Assembly (NCBI GenBank): GCA_028641055.1
Contig: CM054060.1
Coordinates: 166,188,416-166,252,415 of the forward strand
Reading direction: 5' to 3'
Length of the DNA: 64,000 bases
Source of the DNA: Alopecurus myosuroides
Taxonomy: Eukaryota > Streptophyta > Magnoliopsida > Poales > Poaceae
Part shown: one piece after another, positions 23,427-36,598 of the stretch
Layout of the letters: each line of letters starts with the position of its first letter
Numbering within the stretch: the first letter of the stretch is position 1
Translations under genes and position numbers: made by a program
The notes under the pieces: generated by a model
The model's input: the letters and a program-made list of their open reading frames with translations, nothing else
The model's database searches: none
Told to the model about the DNA's origin: nothing

Positions 23427-26400
23427 CACCCCTCGACCCCGCAGCCCTAGCCTAGAACCCTAGTAACCTCTGTCCCCCCCCCCCCCCCCCCCCCCGCGCC
23501 GCCAAGATTTCCCTCTCTCCCGGCGCGACCTCCCCTCTCTGAATCTCGCCGGAGGGCGAGCTCTCTGAACTTCCGATGGCAACCGGCGACACCTTACTCC
23601 TCCATCCTATCTAGGCACGGGAACCAGCCCGCCACCGTCCCCTCTCTCCGACGGACACCGCAGCAGGAACGAGGACGCCCTGGATCGCCTACGCCATCGT
23701 CGACGTCGCCGGCCGCCGCGCTGCCACGAACCTCTGCATCGACGACAGCCGGTGGTGAGCGCGCCACTGTCCACCTCCTCCTCCCCTCTGTTGCTTGCTC
23801 TCGGAACCTGCACGCGTACGTCCATCATCTCTGCATCACCACAGCACACTGCGCGAGCACGTCGCCGGCGATCCTTGTTCCTCTGTCAGCGATCAGGTCG
23901 CGGAAGGTTTTGGTCGACAGTTAAAAGTTCAGTTAACGGGTTCTAAACCTTAACCTCTCCGCGCGTGTATTACTGTCAAACGAACGCTTCCACCGCAGTG
24001 GTGCGCTGCCTCTCGCACTCGCGCGCGGTCACAGGATCGAGTCCTGGCGCCCGCTTTTCCCCCAACATTTTTCGCTCGCGGCTGACAAGTGGGGGCCACT
24101 CGTCAGTGGCCCTTACTGCCACACCAGCGCGCAGTGCCACGCTGTTTCCCCTGGCCCACGTGCTGTGGCTGTGGCTAGGCCACTGCACGGTAACAAAAGT
24201 TTGCACGCTCTGTTTTAATTCAAATCCTTTTAAAAGGCAGAATTAAACATTAAACTTTAAACCTTAATAACTTTTAATCCATAAATCTAATAAATAAAAG
24301 TTTTATATGTTTTCTGGTCCAAATTAAATACTCTTTCCAAATTTTCCATTTGTGCACTGTTTTGACAATTACAAATGCATTTAAAATTCAAACTTGAATA
24401 ATTCAAATGCTAATTTCTGAAATCAATAACTAAATCATTCTTAATCCAATAAATGCAAATAAAATATGTTTTCCATACCATTTCATCTCACCTTTGCAAA
24501 TATAATTTTTGTTTCCTGGTTTGAATAATTTAAATTGCCTAAATAATTTACTCCTTGTTTAATTCAATTAAATTTGATAAAATAATAACTTGATCAATAT
24601 AAAATATTTTGAACATGCAAATTATGTTTTCAACCCATCAAAGTGTGAACTTTTCAAATGTGCATTTGAATTTATGATTTGAACAAATAAAATTCAAATA
24701 ATATTCAAACTTGTTCTAAATTCAATTAAAACTTGTTTAATATTGTTTAATTTATAATAAATTCATCCTAATCCAAATTTCAATATTTGAAACATGTAAT
24801 CCAACTAAAATTTGATGTTCTTTTCAAATATAAACTTTGTTACTTGTTTTGAACACTTTAACTTGTTGAAAACAACAATTACTTGTGTGAAATGTTTTAA
24901 GTAACCAAACTTTCCAAACTTAATCAATGATTTCCAAAACTTGTTCCAATCCTTTTTCACTTGCCTCTATCATTGTTATTTGTTGTTATTTTGTTGCTAT
25001 CATCATGCATGCATCATGCTAACAACTCTCACATAATAATTAATTGTAAATCATTTGTTTCCACTTATTTCAATGGATCTTTCCATAGGCAATCCAATTG
25101 CATATGGGTCCAATTAAATTGTGTTATCTTGTCAAGTAGTTTATTCTGATGCATCTATTAACATGACATGCATCATCCCATGTTTGTGCACCTATGCCAT
25201 GATATTGATTGTTTATCTTTCTGCCTTGTTTGTTTGCTTCTTCTCGGATAAACGACGACGTTGAGACCGACGATACTTACGACACCCCTTCTAAGGAGTT
25301 AGCTCAGTACCAGGCTACTGGGTTTGCAGGCAAGTTATCACTCACATGAACCATCGTGTTCCTTTCAATATTGGATACCGATACTTTTCCGTTGTCTATT
25401 TTGCTAGCCCTATGATTAGTTGCTTCTGTTACGAACCTATCACATGTATCCTTTAACCCCGATATTTTCTCACCTCCATACCTATAACCATTGTTTGAGC
25501 CCGTGTCTTACTAGCATGCTTAGGTTGTTTTGCTCGAGTCTGTTACCCGTTACTTTCTGTTACTATTTCTATTATGTTCTGGGGGCTCGATGTTTAATCA
25601 ATCAATCATGCTAATGTTATTGTTAAATAATAAATTTGATGATAAGGCACCGGCAGGAGGCCCTTTGTGGTTTTGAGGCCTGCTAGTGTCGACCCTAATA
25701 GGAAAAGGGTCTTGTCTACTGATCCATGATGAGCGCACTAACCGCATGTGGGAAGCGAGTATGGGCGCCCCCCTCAATTTGACTCGATTCGCATCTCGTC
25801 CAAATCGCCTCATTTAGTTCGGGTTTTCCATTTGCTGCATGCATGATCTTGCGAGCCCTTGGTACCCGGGTGGAACTTTCGTAGTCGGCATATAGGGGGA
25901 CACGGTCTTAGAGTGCTATGAGGGTCCCTTTTCTTCGGGGCTCGATTAGCCGTGCGCCCAAGGTTCTTTGGGCTTGATGCGAAGAAGAGTTGAGTTGTGT
26001 TGAGTGCCCCGCTTGGTGGAAGGGCCTTTCCATCTGGCGGGTTATTCATGCGTGTACGGCCAAATTGGTGCAACCCTGCAGGGATAATCTTCTCGAGAAG
26101 CCGTGTTTTCCGCGGTTATGGATTACTTGGTGAAAGTACTGGCTAACAAGTACTCAGGACAACTTAAACATAATGATCAAACATGTCACACCCAATGTTT
26201 AATAACTTGACTAGTAATAGGTTGATGGCACAATAACTTGATTCACCTTCGTTACAACTGTGTGAGTTATCCTCGGATTGCTTCTTTGGATAAGGGGCGA
26301 GATCCAGGCTGGGTTTGTTTGAAGTTATCTTTCTGTTGGTTACAATACTCGATCTTATCTCCTTTCTGTTAGCCGGAAGTGGTAGAATCTCTGTAGTTGG

Positions 26401-26512
26401 TTAGCGCAGCCAGTTGCAGCATCTTTTATATTCCCCTTTCTTCCGTTGAACCCAAAGCATCTGTGCTTGGTGTTGACGGGTTACACTTTGGTGAACTGTG
26501 AGTCTTGCTTGC

Positions 26513-26623
26513 CAGTACGTTTATGTACTGACCCCTTTGGGGCTGTGGTTTCCGCAGACCTACGTTTCCGAGGATCTACATGGTGGCTACTACGTGGAGT
26601 ATGACGAGACTGCTGACGAGTAG
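26513..26623 (+). other. LTR-embedded acidic mini-ORF, element H left LTR (37 codons with stop)
   Basis: Open frame from an AG|TAC acceptor-like site, across a short GTAC...GTAC palindrome (26514-26529), to a TAG at 26621-26623. The end is acidic (GGYYVEYDETADE). It is repeated at 46911-47021. Position and layout match the mini-ORFs of elements C/F and G, but the peptide itself is only weakly similar. No in-frame ATG. Confidence 0.35.
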
Positions 26624-27096
26624 ATAGCGGACCCGGGCAGGATCCGAGACTTCGTGGATGGGCTCCGTCTTTTCGTTTCCGGCCTCTTAGGCCTATTTGG
26701 TTCTTGTCTGTACTCAGACATGTTGAATGCCTCCGCTGTGATGTAATGATGTATTGTTGGGGGCATGTGCCCTCTGAATGATTGTATTTGCTATCTCTGC
26801 TCTAATGAGAGCCATTTGCAACTTATTTCAATCTTTTGTGTCGTAGAGATCTGTTGTAATATCACTTGTTCCAATGCCGTTGACGTACCATGTGTGTATG
26901 TCTTGAAGTACGTCAACGGAAGTATCTGGATTTCTACGGGATGGTTTGCGCAGACGATGAATAGTAAGATAATGGTTGTCACACGTTTACGTGTTGGCCT
27001 GCTCATATTGAGATGCGGGTGCCGGTATGCCCCGTAAGCCATTTATCTACTGTTTGACGGACTGTGAGTATCCTCTAGAAGTCCGGGTGCGACAAA

Positions 27097-27109
27097 TGGT
27101 ATCAGAGCC
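27097..27109 (+). other. Primer-binding site of element H
   Basis: TGGTATCAGAGCC, complementary to the 3' end of initiator methionine tRNA, 2 bp after the LTR end. Confidence 0.9.
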
Positions 27110-27249
27110 TGTCTGCCTGTAGGATCCCTTTTTACTGGTCGCAGTTGAGTCTAGAAACTATTTTGTAGCTATATAGGAAAAATGAAACGTGAGAGTAGGA
27201 ATTCTGCCATTTTTCTTCTTTCCCCACCCACCCACCCTTTTCTGGTAAG

Positions 27250-27254
27250 GAAGT
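27250..27254. repeat. Target-site duplication of element G, left copy
   Basis: GAAGT, repeated exactly at 42134-42138. Confidence 0.92.
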
Positions 27255-30200
27255 TGTGGGGACCCCAGACAAGATGTCCGAGACCGCCAATATGCATACA
27301 CTCATGATCCCAGATCGACAGTCATGAGCAACATATTTAGAGATGGTACATCAGAGTTCACATCCATTACACGAATAACATAGTCTTACACAAATGGTCC
27401 ATCGACCAAGTCTGGGACAACTGTCACGCAGGACAGTGGCAACACACATAGCATAGCTGCTTTATTCTAGCGGAAGCAAACACGACGAGCAGAACCCATG
27501 TCAACGCCTTAGCACCACAGGCTGCTGACCGGGAGACGTGCCTAGTAAGCGGGATCGTCAAAGTACTCCTCCTCAAAGGTATCCTCCTGAGACGGCTCCT
27601 CGAAATCTGACCAAGACAATAGCCAGGGACGAAACCAAACCTGAGTACGTTTGAATGTACTCCTGCAAGACACCCTAAATGCAGCCCAAAATGCAAGTAT
27701 GGCAAGTGGTAGTAGGATGGCTATTTTATTAAAGGCTTGCACTATCCATGGTGAATATAAGACTCAACATGGTTGAACAATTTTAACTCTTTTGGAAACA
27801 ATCTTTTTGGAAGATCAACCTTTTCGAACCAACCTTTCTCCGGTACCTCAAAGGTACAACTGTTCCCTTTCACGTACCTCCCAGGTACAACATCATAAAC
27901 CAGTTTTTCAGCCTTTCGAAAACATTGACACAATACTAGCTACATGGCCATTCAACTGCCCATATCCGAGGGCGCGGCTATTCTGAATAGTTTTACTCTG
28001 CAGAGGTGTACACAATCCACAAGATCCAGTACATCCGCCGTGAACAACCACGGACTGTCCGAGACAGTATGTAAACATCGGAAAACTGGTCCTAACCATA
28101 CACTATGTCCGTGCTAGTAAATGACTACCTCTTCAACTGGGTTTGTTCTCCCCGGCACCGAGTGAGTCAGCCGTATCGATCCGGTTTCCCCTGACAACAC
28201 ACCGCCATGGCAGGAGACCCAATTGCTGCAACCGGTAGTGAACTTAATCCCACACTGTGAATGTCCCGTTTCTCCCTCCTGGCGACAATTCGGTTCGGGG
28301 GACTCTAACCCCTATAGCACTTTGAGGTAGGCACGGACTAACACCGACAAGCAATTAGCTAGACCCCGTACCCATTTTTGAGGTAGTGTGGCAGTACGTC
28401 TTGGTTGTCCGGCGAAGACTAGGTTATGTGTCATTTTTGGAAAATAAGCTGAAAACAATCCTTCTTCCCTCGGACAAGGTCCCACCTTTCCTCGGGTTTT
28501 TCCAAGACTCTTTTTGTTTCCAAAAACATCAAGTTAAGGTGTCCACTAAGGGACTTAAGTTGATTAAGTATGGCTCCAAAATTCCTAAGGGCTTGGCAAC
28601 ACCAAGATTATGGAGTGGCTACGACAATTAATAAGAGCGGTAAAACCATGTCTTACTTTGAAAGAAGTAACTTGAAACACTTAAGTAAAAACTTCAGAAG
28701 TAAGATATGCATGGTAAGTAAAACAGAAGCAAGAATTTAGGATGGCTTGCCTTGGTCCTGGTCTTGATCACACTCTTGAAATAAACAAGAGTTACAGAAA
28801 ACCTCTTCAGGAGCAATAGTCTCTTCGTTATCTAACGTCGTAAAAAGATAAAAAGAAAACACTCATTCAGAACAAGGCAAAGACAAACACAAGCTAGTAC
28901 AGCACACATACAGCAAGCATTCATCTAAAAGAAACACCACAAAATAATAATGCTACCTAATGCTAAAACTCTCAAACAATCACTAGAAACAAGCATGGCA
29001 TGACATAGTCTTTCACAAGACAAGTAGCAAATTTATGGCATGAGTCCAGTGGGTATACCACTCTCATACAAAGCCATAAAGAGTGAGATGACTCTCTGGT
29101 CATTCACCAAAATGAGTACAAAGCATGGAAAAATAATCTAGAACACAAATAACTAGCAAGAGATGTGAAAACAAGCATTTCCATACACATGCAAGGCATA
29201 ACCTAATAATAGAGAATAACTAAGCATGCAACCAGAGGCTAAACAAACACATAACAGAGGCATATTAAACATGCATGGCATGAAAACAATCATGGCATGA
29301 AAGTACATGTGGCAAACAACTCTAATAATCTAAAAGAATGGAAAATAGGCATATATAATGACATGCATGGCAACCATGGCATTTTCATGAACAATATTCA
29401 TTCCAACATGATAGATCTATAAGATAACAACCATATGGCAGTGAAAACAACTCCTACACATGCTAGTAAGATCACACAAGGCATTCATACACTTAGCAAA
29501 TTAAATAAACATGAGATTCAAAACATGGCAGAACACTATAAAACTTGTAATGCATGCCAAAATTATTCTACAACTCAAAACATCACACAAATCTAGGATA
29601 TGATAGATCTAATCATACAGAAGCTCATCCAAAAGGATTTAGCTCAAAAAGCATTTTAGAAAAATTCAAAAAATTCGATTAGTGGCTCTCTGGTTGTTTA
29701 CCATTTTGCATGTCATTTTAAATAGGAAACTCAAGTGCATGTGAGGTCAACTGATCTGGTTAGAGCTCAAAAATATCTATCCAGAGAGATCAACCTCACT
29801 TCCATTGGATTCCTAAATAAAAAGTTATTGCATGTTTAAGTTCTCAGATAGGATGGATTGCAAGATTTTTCATGTTCAAACCAGGGATGCAAATGTGGAT
29901 CTGCCACTTGCATGTGGTTAGGAAAACATGCAGGTACACTGCAGAAAATTGGAGTGGCCAGATTTGGGGTTTAAGTATTTTTAGAATGATTAAAGTGATT
30001 AGGCAGATTTCAGGAATTTAGAAAAAAAAAAAACGGACAGCGCAGGCCTAGCGGGCCTTCGGCCACTGCGCGCCAGGGCGCGTTTGCGCTGGGCCGGCCC
30101 AGCTCGCCTTCGCGCCTAAGCGAACCGGTAAGCCACCGTTCGATCCAGATCTAACGGCCAGTATTAGATCCAGAGGGATTCAAACAGAACCGTTGATCTA

Positions 30201-31793
30201 AAAACGGGCGGTGCACACCGTTTCTTCTTCCTCGAGCTCGAGACAGAGCCATGGCGAGCTCGGGAGAAACCCGCACGGGTGGGTGCTCACCTAGGGCTTG
30301 ATGGGAGTCAGCGGTTGGGGACGAGGTGATGCAGTGGAGACTCCGCGACTGATTCGTGGCCGCAGCTACCCCTGGTTCGTCCTGCTTTGCTCGTGCGCAC
30401 CGAGCGGTCCCCGACGGCGTCGAGCACGGCGGCGGCAATTCTGCAATGCAAAGAGCAAGGGAGGGTGTCAGGCATTCGTGCCTCGAGTAGGGGAAACAAA
30501 TGGAGCAATAAAGGGAGTGAGAGAGGGAGAGACGGAGGCAGTGCTCGGAATTTTTCCTCCGCGGACAGAGCGACAAGTGCGAGGCCGCGGGCTCTCACAG
30601 AGGGATCATCACGAGCGAGGGGCGGGTGTAGGTGAATGAGATGAGTGAGGCGAGGCCAGTGACAAGCAAAGAGGGGTGAGATGGCCTTTATACCCGAGTG
30701 ATCACGGGAGGGTTGTGCTCGGGCGCTCGCCACGACAGACATGGCGATTGCCAGCTCGCGCTCTCCCTCAGGCCGTGGATAGCACGTGGAGAGGCCGGGG
30801 GAGCTTCGTGGCATCCATGCCATGCTCGACCTAGCCCTAGGCCGTGGAAGGAGAGAGCCAGGGCACGGGTAGCCACTGTGCTCTGATGACATGGTGGCCC
30901 GACGGCACCATCCTTGGCACGGAGTTGATCTCCCCTTCTGCCGCGCCAAAACCCAAACCAGGGGCTGGAAACGAGAGAGGGGAGTGAGGGTAAGTGGTTT
31001 TGCAAACAGGGAATGGTTCCACGACGATCAACAGCAAGAATTTTTGATGAATTTGGATCGGGTGCATACTGTCAGTTTTTGGGTTCAGGTTTTTCAGAAA
31101 ATTCAGTTAAGAGATTACTGAATTTTCCTAAGTCTGAAAACAGACAGGGAATAGAGAATGTAGGTGCTGATTTGGAGAAGCAAATAAGTTTTAAATGGAA
31201 AAGTGGAGTTATGGTTTTAAAGAGCACATGATCTAGTTTCAGAAACATATTTTTATATGAATTTAGGAAATGTGGAAGTGGATGAAAACAAGGGTGAAAC
31301 AGGGGTGGTCTTCTGTTTTCTTGTTTTTCCTTTTTTCCTGTTTTTCAACTAGGCAGAAAAACATCCATGAAAACATTATTTCCACTGCTTCAAAAATATT
31401 TCTTTGAACATGTTGAGTAACTCCATATCATAAACATGGATGACAACCAAAGAAATATACAAAAAGAATTTGGATTCAAGGATTTTAATGGGGTTGAAAA
31501 GTGTATGTGATAGCTAGGAAAGAGTGAGGAAAAATCATGTTTTTCCTTAAAGATTTCAACTTCAAATCTTGTTTTCTTTCTTGGGTGATCAAATACCAAG
31601 GTTAACAAGTTTCAAAAAGTGACAAGAACAAAAGATAACCATCCTCTCTTTATTTCTCAAAGGTGACATCAGGCTTACATCAGGAGTTTTAAAGCTCAGA
31701 AAAACAACAGGATCAACTGAAAAGTTTCTGTTGGTCCCTAATTCTAGGTCTTTTTCTCTCCTTACAACCATGTCTCCAAAAGAGGATGTGACA
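27255..31793 (-). repeat. 3' LTR of element G (4539 bp)
   Basis: Plus-strand ends are TGTGGGGACC and GGATGTGACA, so on the minus strand it starts TGTCACATCC. A GC-rich core (30030-31000) lies between AT-rich arms. A TTTATA at 30687-30692 gives a minus-strand TATA box. It shares blocks with the LTRs of C and F, for example about 30 bp around TGTCCGGCGAAGACTAGG (near 28409). Confidence 0.95.
27542..27661 (-). other. LTR-embedded acidic mini-ORF, element G 3' LTR (40 codons with stop)
   Basis: It has the same length as the copies in C and F (120 nt), starts with STFK after an AG|TAC acceptor-like site, and ends acidic (SDFEEPSQED ... EEEYFDDPAY). The matching copy in the 5' LTR is at 37879-37998. 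Relative to C/F there are small compensating indels in the middle, so the frame is kept at both ends. There is no ATG immediately upstream in this frame. Confidence 0.4.
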
Positions 31794-31794
31794 G

Positions 31795-31810
31795 ACCTCC
31801 CCTCCTTAAA
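31795..31810 (-). other. Polypurine tract of element G
   Basis: The minus strand reads TTTAAGGAGGGGAGGT directly before the 3' LTR. Confidence 0.9.
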
Positions 31811-31811
31811 A

Positions 31812-31830
31812 GAATCTCGTCCCGAGATTC
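31812..31830 (-). other. Hairpin motif before the polypurine tract of element G
   Basis: GAATCTCG and CGAGATTC flank a 3-nt loop as a perfect inverted repeat. Nearly the same motif occupies the same place in elements F and H. Confidence 0.6.
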
Positions 31831-31836
31831 GGGGGT

Positions 31837-34800
31837 TTAGTCATAGAGGAAATCAGGAAACTCCTTGTTGATATAATCTTCGCGTTCCCAGGTGGCTTCT
31901 TCCTCGGTGTGATTAGTCCACTGAATCTTGAGGAAATTTATTTTACGCCTCCTGGTCATACGAACATCTTTGGAAAGAACACGGAGTGGTCGGTCACGAT
32001 AAGTCAAATCATGATTGATGTCAATGGTCCGGTAATCGATGTCCTTATAGGAATGACCCTTATTAGGCACTTGGAGACATTTCCGGAGTAGAGACACATG
32101 AAAAACATCGTGAAATTCCGAGAGATCAGCGGGCAGCTCAAGTTGATAAGATACTTCACCACGTCGGGCTATGATCTTGAATGGCCCAATGTACCGTGGT
32201 GCAAGTTTCCCTTTAACATGAAAACGCTGCATCTCCTTGAGAGGTGTGACTCTAAGATACACGAAATCTACTATGCGGAAGGAAACTTCGCGTCGCTTGG
32301 AGTCTGCATAGCTTTTCTGGCGAGATTGAGCAGCCTTGAGACGATCTCGAATAAGTTGAACTTGCTCTTCGGCGGCACGCAAGGTATCCACACCAAATAC
32401 CTGACTGTCACCAGACTCAGACCAGTTCAAGGGTGTGCGACACTTGCGACCATACAAGGCTTCAAAAGGAGCCATTTGCAGGCTAGCTTGATAGCTATTG
32501 TTATAAGATAACTCCGCAAATGGTAGACAATCCTCCCACTTAGCACCATAGGACAAAACACAAGCACGAAGCATGTCCTCCAAGATTTGGTTAACACGCT
32601 CGGTTTGTCCTCCGGTTTGCGGGTGGTAAGCGGTACTGAAAGACAACTTGGTTCCCAGAGCTTCGTGTAGTTTCCTCCAGAAGCGAGATGTGAATTGAGT
32701 ACCTCGATCAGAGACAATCTTCTCGGGTACACCATGTAGACTCACGATTCGGGATATATAGAGATCAGCCAATTGGTCTCCACGATGAGTGGTGCGAACA
32801 GGAATAAAGTGAGCAACTTTTGTAAGCCTGTCCACAATAACCCATATGGCATCATGTCCTCGGTTTGACTTGGGAAGTCCAGTGATGAAATCCATTCCAA
32901 CTTCATCCCATTTCCACTTGGGTATTTGGAGTGGTTGCAATAGACCAGCTGGACGTTGGTGTTCTGCCTTCACACGCTGACAGATATCACACTTGGCGAT
33001 GTATAAAGCGATCTCTCGCTTCATACCATGCCACCAGAACTTTTCCTTAAGGTCTTGATACATTTTTGTTCCTCCGGGATGGATGGAATAAGGAGTATCA
33101 TGAGCCTCGGCGAGTATGACTTGCTTTAGCTCAGATTCGGACGGAACACAAATGCGACCCTTGTACCAGAGTATTCCTTCAGAATCGATAGAGAAACCAG
33201 GCACAGGTTCCTTCTTAATTCGATCCTTAATACCCTCAATACTCTTTTGGCCCTTCTGAGATTGTTTCACTTGATCAATAAGAGTGGGTTTGAGCTCAAT
33301 AGTATTCAACATCCCATGGCTGACTACTTCGATACCCAGTTGATCAAGTTCCTTCCACAACTCAGGTTGTCGGTCCTTGATGATAGCATTCAAAGAGGCG
33401 GGTTCTCGACTGAGTGCATCAGCGACAACATTTGCCTTGCCAGGATGATAGTGGATACTCAGATCATAATCTTTGATGAGTTCAATCCACCGGCGTTGCC
33501 TCATATTGAGTTCACGCTGAGAGAAGATATATTTCAGGCTCTTGTGGTCGGTATAGATCTCACATCTGTTTCCCATAAGGAAATGTCGCCATGCCTTGAG
33601 AGCATGAACAACAGCTGCGAGTTCCAAGTCATGGGTCGGATAATTTTGTTCATGAGGCTTCAACTGGCGAGAGATGTAAGAGATGACCTTCCCGCCTTGC
33701 ATAAGAACACTGCCGAGCCCAAGTTTTGAGGCATCACAATACACATCAAAACTCTTTGTGACATCCGGCATAGTAAGAACAGGAGCGGTCACCAATCTTC
33801 TCTTCAATTCTTGGAAACTTTCCTCACATTTGTCAGTCCACTCAAACTTCTTGTCTTTCTTGAGCAATTGAGTGAGTGGTCTGGCGATACTGGAAAATCC
33901 TTGAACAAATTTGCGGTAATATCCCGCCAAACCAAGAAATGATCTCACTTCAGTGGGGTTGGTGGGAGCATTACGCTTCATGACGGACTGAACCAAAGCG
34001 GGATCAACAGAGATTCCACCTTCGGATACCACATGTCCAAGAAATCCCACTTCTCTAAGCCAGAATTGACACTTGCTGAATTTAGCATACAATTGATGCT
34101 TCCGAAGTGTTCCGAGCACCAATCTCAGATGTTCTTCGTGTTCAGCTTCGTCTTTGGAATAGATAAGAATGTCGTCGATGAACACCACGACGAATTTATC
34201 CAAGAAGTCCATGAATACCTTGTTCATGAGATTCATGAAATAAGCTGGAGCATTGGTTAGACCAAAGGACATTACGGCGTATTCATACAGCCCGTAACGT
34301 GTGGTGAAAGCAGTCTTCGGAATATCCGAATCCCGTATTTTCAATTGTTGATAACCAGTACGGAGATCTATCTTGGAGAAGACACGAGCCCCATTCATCT
34401 GGTTGAAGAGATCTTCAATCTTGGGCAACGGGTATTTGTTCTTGATGGTGACATCATTCAACTTCCGGTAATCCACACATAGACGTGAGGTACCGTCCCG
34501 TTTATCCACAAAGATGACAGGTGACCCCCAAGGCGAAGCGCTTGGGCGAATCAAACCTTTTTGCAACATCTCATCCAATTGCTTCTTCAACTCCTCAAGT
34601 TCTTCCGGGTTCATCCGGTAAGGTTTTTGAGCTATGGGTCCGGTTCCAGGAACTAACTCAATAATGAATTCAATATCCCGGTCAGGAGGCATACCGGGTA
34701 GTTCTTCTGGAAAGACATCCGGATACTCACATACCACCGGAATCTGTTCAAGAGAGGGGTCGGATACGCTCTTATGACAGTGAGCTTTGGAGGTGGGTTT

Positions 34801-36288
34801 GATTGCTTTGGAGGTGGGTTTGGTTGCCTTATACTTGACTTCTTCCCCAGTGCTACTGGTCAAGGATATAGTTTTAGTGGGGCAGTCAATGATTCCCTTG
34901 TACTTAGTCATCCAGTTCATACCAAGCACAACCTCAATGCCCTTCTCACCTAATACTATTAGGTTAGCATGAAAGGTCTTCCCACTGATAACAATAGGCA
35001 CATTGTTGCAGGAGTGGGTGGCTCTAGTAATATCGCCTGGGATTTGCACTCGCATTACTCTATTCATGGGACTGACTTTTAATCCAATATTCCTCACACA
35101 AGGTTTGGTGACAAATGAATGCGAAGCCCCAGAGTCAAACAGAACAGGTACTGGTACGGAGTTGACAGGAAACGTACCAATCACCATGCTTGGATTATCC
35201 TGAGCCTCTTCTGCAGTGACGCAGTTCAGATGTCCCTTAGCAATATTTCCAGGCTTCTTGGAAGATTGTCCATGAGTCATCTTGGTCGCATTAGGGCGAG
35301 TAGGAGCAGGATTCTTGGTGGGACATTCCCGAGAGAAATGTCCTCCTTTGCCGCATGAGAAGCAAGTTCCAGAGGGCTTGGGTGCAGCTGGTGCGGCACG
35401 AGTAGCTGTATTACCAGAATTCCCTCCTCCAGGACGAGGCGCATAAGGAGCAGCTCCAGAAGTTGGAGGCCTTGGATAAGATGGAAAACTTGGACGAGGA
35501 GCATAACCAGGTGCCTTATTGAAGGGTGGCCTCGCAGGTGGGGAGCTGCGAGCCCTATTGACACTTGGTCCTCCTTGTTGCATCATCTTCCTCTTGCGGT
35601 TGTCAAAGGCTGCCTGCCGCTTATGTTCCATAAGGATAGCAGCATTGGCAAGAGACTCCAAATCTTGGAAAGGAATCACCACGAGCGTGCATTGCAGCTC
35701 ATCGTGTAAACCATTGAGGAATCTCTCCTTCTTCTTTTCTTCTGTGTCAACATCATTGGGGGCATACCTAGCCAGGCTGGTGAACTCATCCCAATACTTG
35801 GACACATTCATACCACCTTGTCGGAGCTTCAGAAACTTGTCTCGCATAATTCCCATAACGCCATCAGGAATATGATACTTGCGAAACTTGGCCTTGAACT
35901 CTTCCCAGGTAGTGACATGATCAGCTGGTATGGAGGCACGAGTGGTCTCCCACCAAGTCCTTGCAGGACCGGCGAGAAAGTGGGAAGCATAAAGGACTTT
36001 ATCCTTCTCCTCGACACCAGCAACTTCCAGATCGTTGGCGATGGTGCGAAGCCAATCATCAGCGTCCAGAGGTTCCACAACCCGAGAGAAGACAGGTGGG
36101 TTGGTATTCTGGAATTCCTTGAGCTTGGAGCGTGGACCATTTCCACCATTAGTCCCAATAGTGGCCAGATGCGCGAGAGTTTGGAGAGTCGCCGCGCGCT
36201 CAGCACGGATTGCCTCTCGGTCTTGCATGTACAAGGCCAGGACTTGAGCCGCAGTTGGCTCCGGTGGTGGGGGTGGATCACGCGGCAT
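31837..36288 (-). CDS. Gag-Pol polyprotein of element G (1483 aa, intact)
   Basis: A single uninterrupted frame encodes all core functions of a Gypsy retrotransposon. Gag capsid domain at about residues 60-235 ([10 protein letters not shown], then [11 protein letters not shown]). CCHC zinc knuckle [14 protein letters not shown] at about 308. Retropepsin with [11 protein letters not shown] at about 382. Reverse transcriptase at about 590-740, with the active-site [12 protein letters not shown]. RNase H at about 860-975 ([13 protein letters not shown] ... [10 protein letters not shown]). Integrase with an HHCC zinc finger (about 1070-1115), then the catalytic core ([32 protein letters not shown]). 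The last ~80 residues ([18 protein letters not shown]) resemble the chromodomain-like tail of Tekay/Del chromoviruses. Gag and Pol are in one frame, as usual for plant chromoviruses. The start is the first ATG, 2-3 residues before a Pro-rich N-terminus. I see no internal stop or missing catalytic residue. Confidence 0.95.
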   Translation of the reverse strand: MPRDPPPPPEPTAAQVLALYMQDREAIRAERAATLQTLAHLATIGTNGGNGPRSKLKEFQNTNPPVFSRVVEPLDADDWLRTIANDLEVAGVEEKDKVLYASHFLAGPARTWWETTRASIPADHVTTWEEFKAKFRKYHIPDGVMGIMRDKFLKLRQGGMNVSKYWDEFTSLARYAPNDVDTEEKKKERFLNGLHDELQCTLVVIPFQDLESLANAAILMEHKRQAAFDNRKRKMMQQGGPSVNRARSSPPARPPFNKAPGYAPRPSFPSYPRPPTSGAAPYAPRPGGGNSGNTATRAAPAAPKPSGTCFSCGKGGHFSRECPTKNPAPTRPNATKMTHGQSSKKPGNIAKGHLNCVTAEEAQDNPSMVIGTFPVNSVPVPVLFDSGASHSFVTKPCVRNIGLKVSPMNRVMRVQIPGDITRATHSCNNVPIVISGKTFHANLIVLGEKGIEVVLGMNWMTKYKGIIDCPTKTISLTSSTGEEVKYKATKPTSKAIKPTSKAHCHKSVSDPSLEQIPVVCEYPDVFPEELPGMPPDRDIEFIIELVPGTGPIAQKPYRMNPEELEELKKQLDEMLQKGLIRPSASPWGSPVIFVDKRDGTSRLCVDYRKLNDVTIKNKYPLPKIEDLFNQMNGARVFSKIDLRTGYQQLKIRDSDIPKTAFTTRYGLYEYAVMSFGLTNAPAYFMNLMNKVFMDFLDKFVVVFIDDILIYSKDEAEHEEHLRLVLGTLRKHQLYAKFSKCQFWLREVGFLGHVVSEGGISVDPALVQSVMKRNAPTNPTEVRSFLGLAGYYRKFVQGFSSIARPLTQLLKKDKKFEWTDKCEESFQELKRRLVTAPVLTMPDVTKSFDVYCDASKLGLGSVLMQGGKVISYISRQLKPHEQNYPTHDLELAAVVHALKAWRHFLMGNRCEIYTDHKSLKYIFSQRELNMRQRRWIELIKDYDLSIHYHPGKANVVADALSREPASLNAIIKDRQPELWKELDQLGIEVVSHGMLNTIELKPTLIDQVKQSQKGQKSIEGIKDRIKKEPVPGFSIDSEGILWYKGRICVPSESELKQVILAEAHDTPYSIHPGGTKMYQDLKEKFWWHGMKREIALYIAKCDICQRVKAEHQRPAGLLQPLQIPKWKWDEVGMDFITGLPKSNRGHDAIWVIVDRLTKVAHFIPVRTTHRGDQLADLYISRIVSLHGVPEKIVSDRGTQFTSRFWRKLHEALGTKLSFSTAYHPQTGGQTERVNQILEDMLRACVLSYGAKWEDCLPFAELSYNNSYQASLQMAPFEALYGRKCRTPLNWSESGDSQVFGVDTLRAAEEQVQLIRDRLKAAQSRQKSYADSKRREVSFRIVDFVYLRVTPLKEMQRFHVKGKLAPRYIGPFKIIARRGEVSYQLELPADLSEFHDVFHVSLLRKCLQVPNKGHSYKDIDYRTIDINHDLTYRDRPLRVLSKDVRMTRRRKINFLKIQWTNHTEEEATWEREDYINKEFPDFLYD

Positions 36289-36598
36289 GCTGAATGAAAG
36301 AAGATGTAAGATGAAGATGCAGGTAGGTGTGTTTGTCTAACATCGACAAACGAGAATTGAAGTAGATGAAAACATGGAACTTTTTAGACATGCTAGGTAA
36401 TTTATTCCAGAGAAGCCAAAGCACAAACATATCATACATAACACAAGCAGGTTCATACATACATAGCACACCACACATCAACATTTAGCAAACAAGTGGT
36501 TTCCGAAGAACCACACTACAAAAGCAGCGAGATGGGGTCATCGCAGCCAACTAGTACTAGGTGCTTACATAGCACGGGCTAACATTACGGCCTATCAC
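36289..36598 (-). other. Spacer between additional ORF and gag-pol of element G
   Basis: 310 bp, AC-rich on the plus strand, no ORF. It could hold the signals for translating gag-pol downstream of the first ORF. Confidence 0.4.

Larger units (their letters stand above)
22451..27094 (+). repeat. 5' LTR of element H (4644 bp)
   Basis: It begins TGTAACAACCC and ends GTGCGACA. A TATATAT at 23420-23426 precedes a GC-rich block (about 23450-24200), which places transcription start about 1 kb into the LTR and makes a very long R-U5 of about 3.6 kb. A C22 run lies at 23474-23495. The AT-rich stretch 24240-25200 has no coding signal. Short ORFs in the GC-rich block repeat in the right LTR simply because the LTRs are copies. 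Confidence 0.92.

Noticed and set aside
30308..30949. 213-aa minus-strand ORF in the LTR of G, with a 220-aa counterpart at 40627-41289
   Set aside because: It lies in a GC-rich block where long open frames arise by chance, spans the LTR TATA box, has low-complexity Arg/Pro/Ser composition, and its presence in both LTRs is only due to LTR duplication.
31909..36297. Many plus-strand ORFs opposite the G polyprotein (for example 33247-33729 and 35818-36297)
   Set aside because: They are shadows of the intact gag-pol frame.
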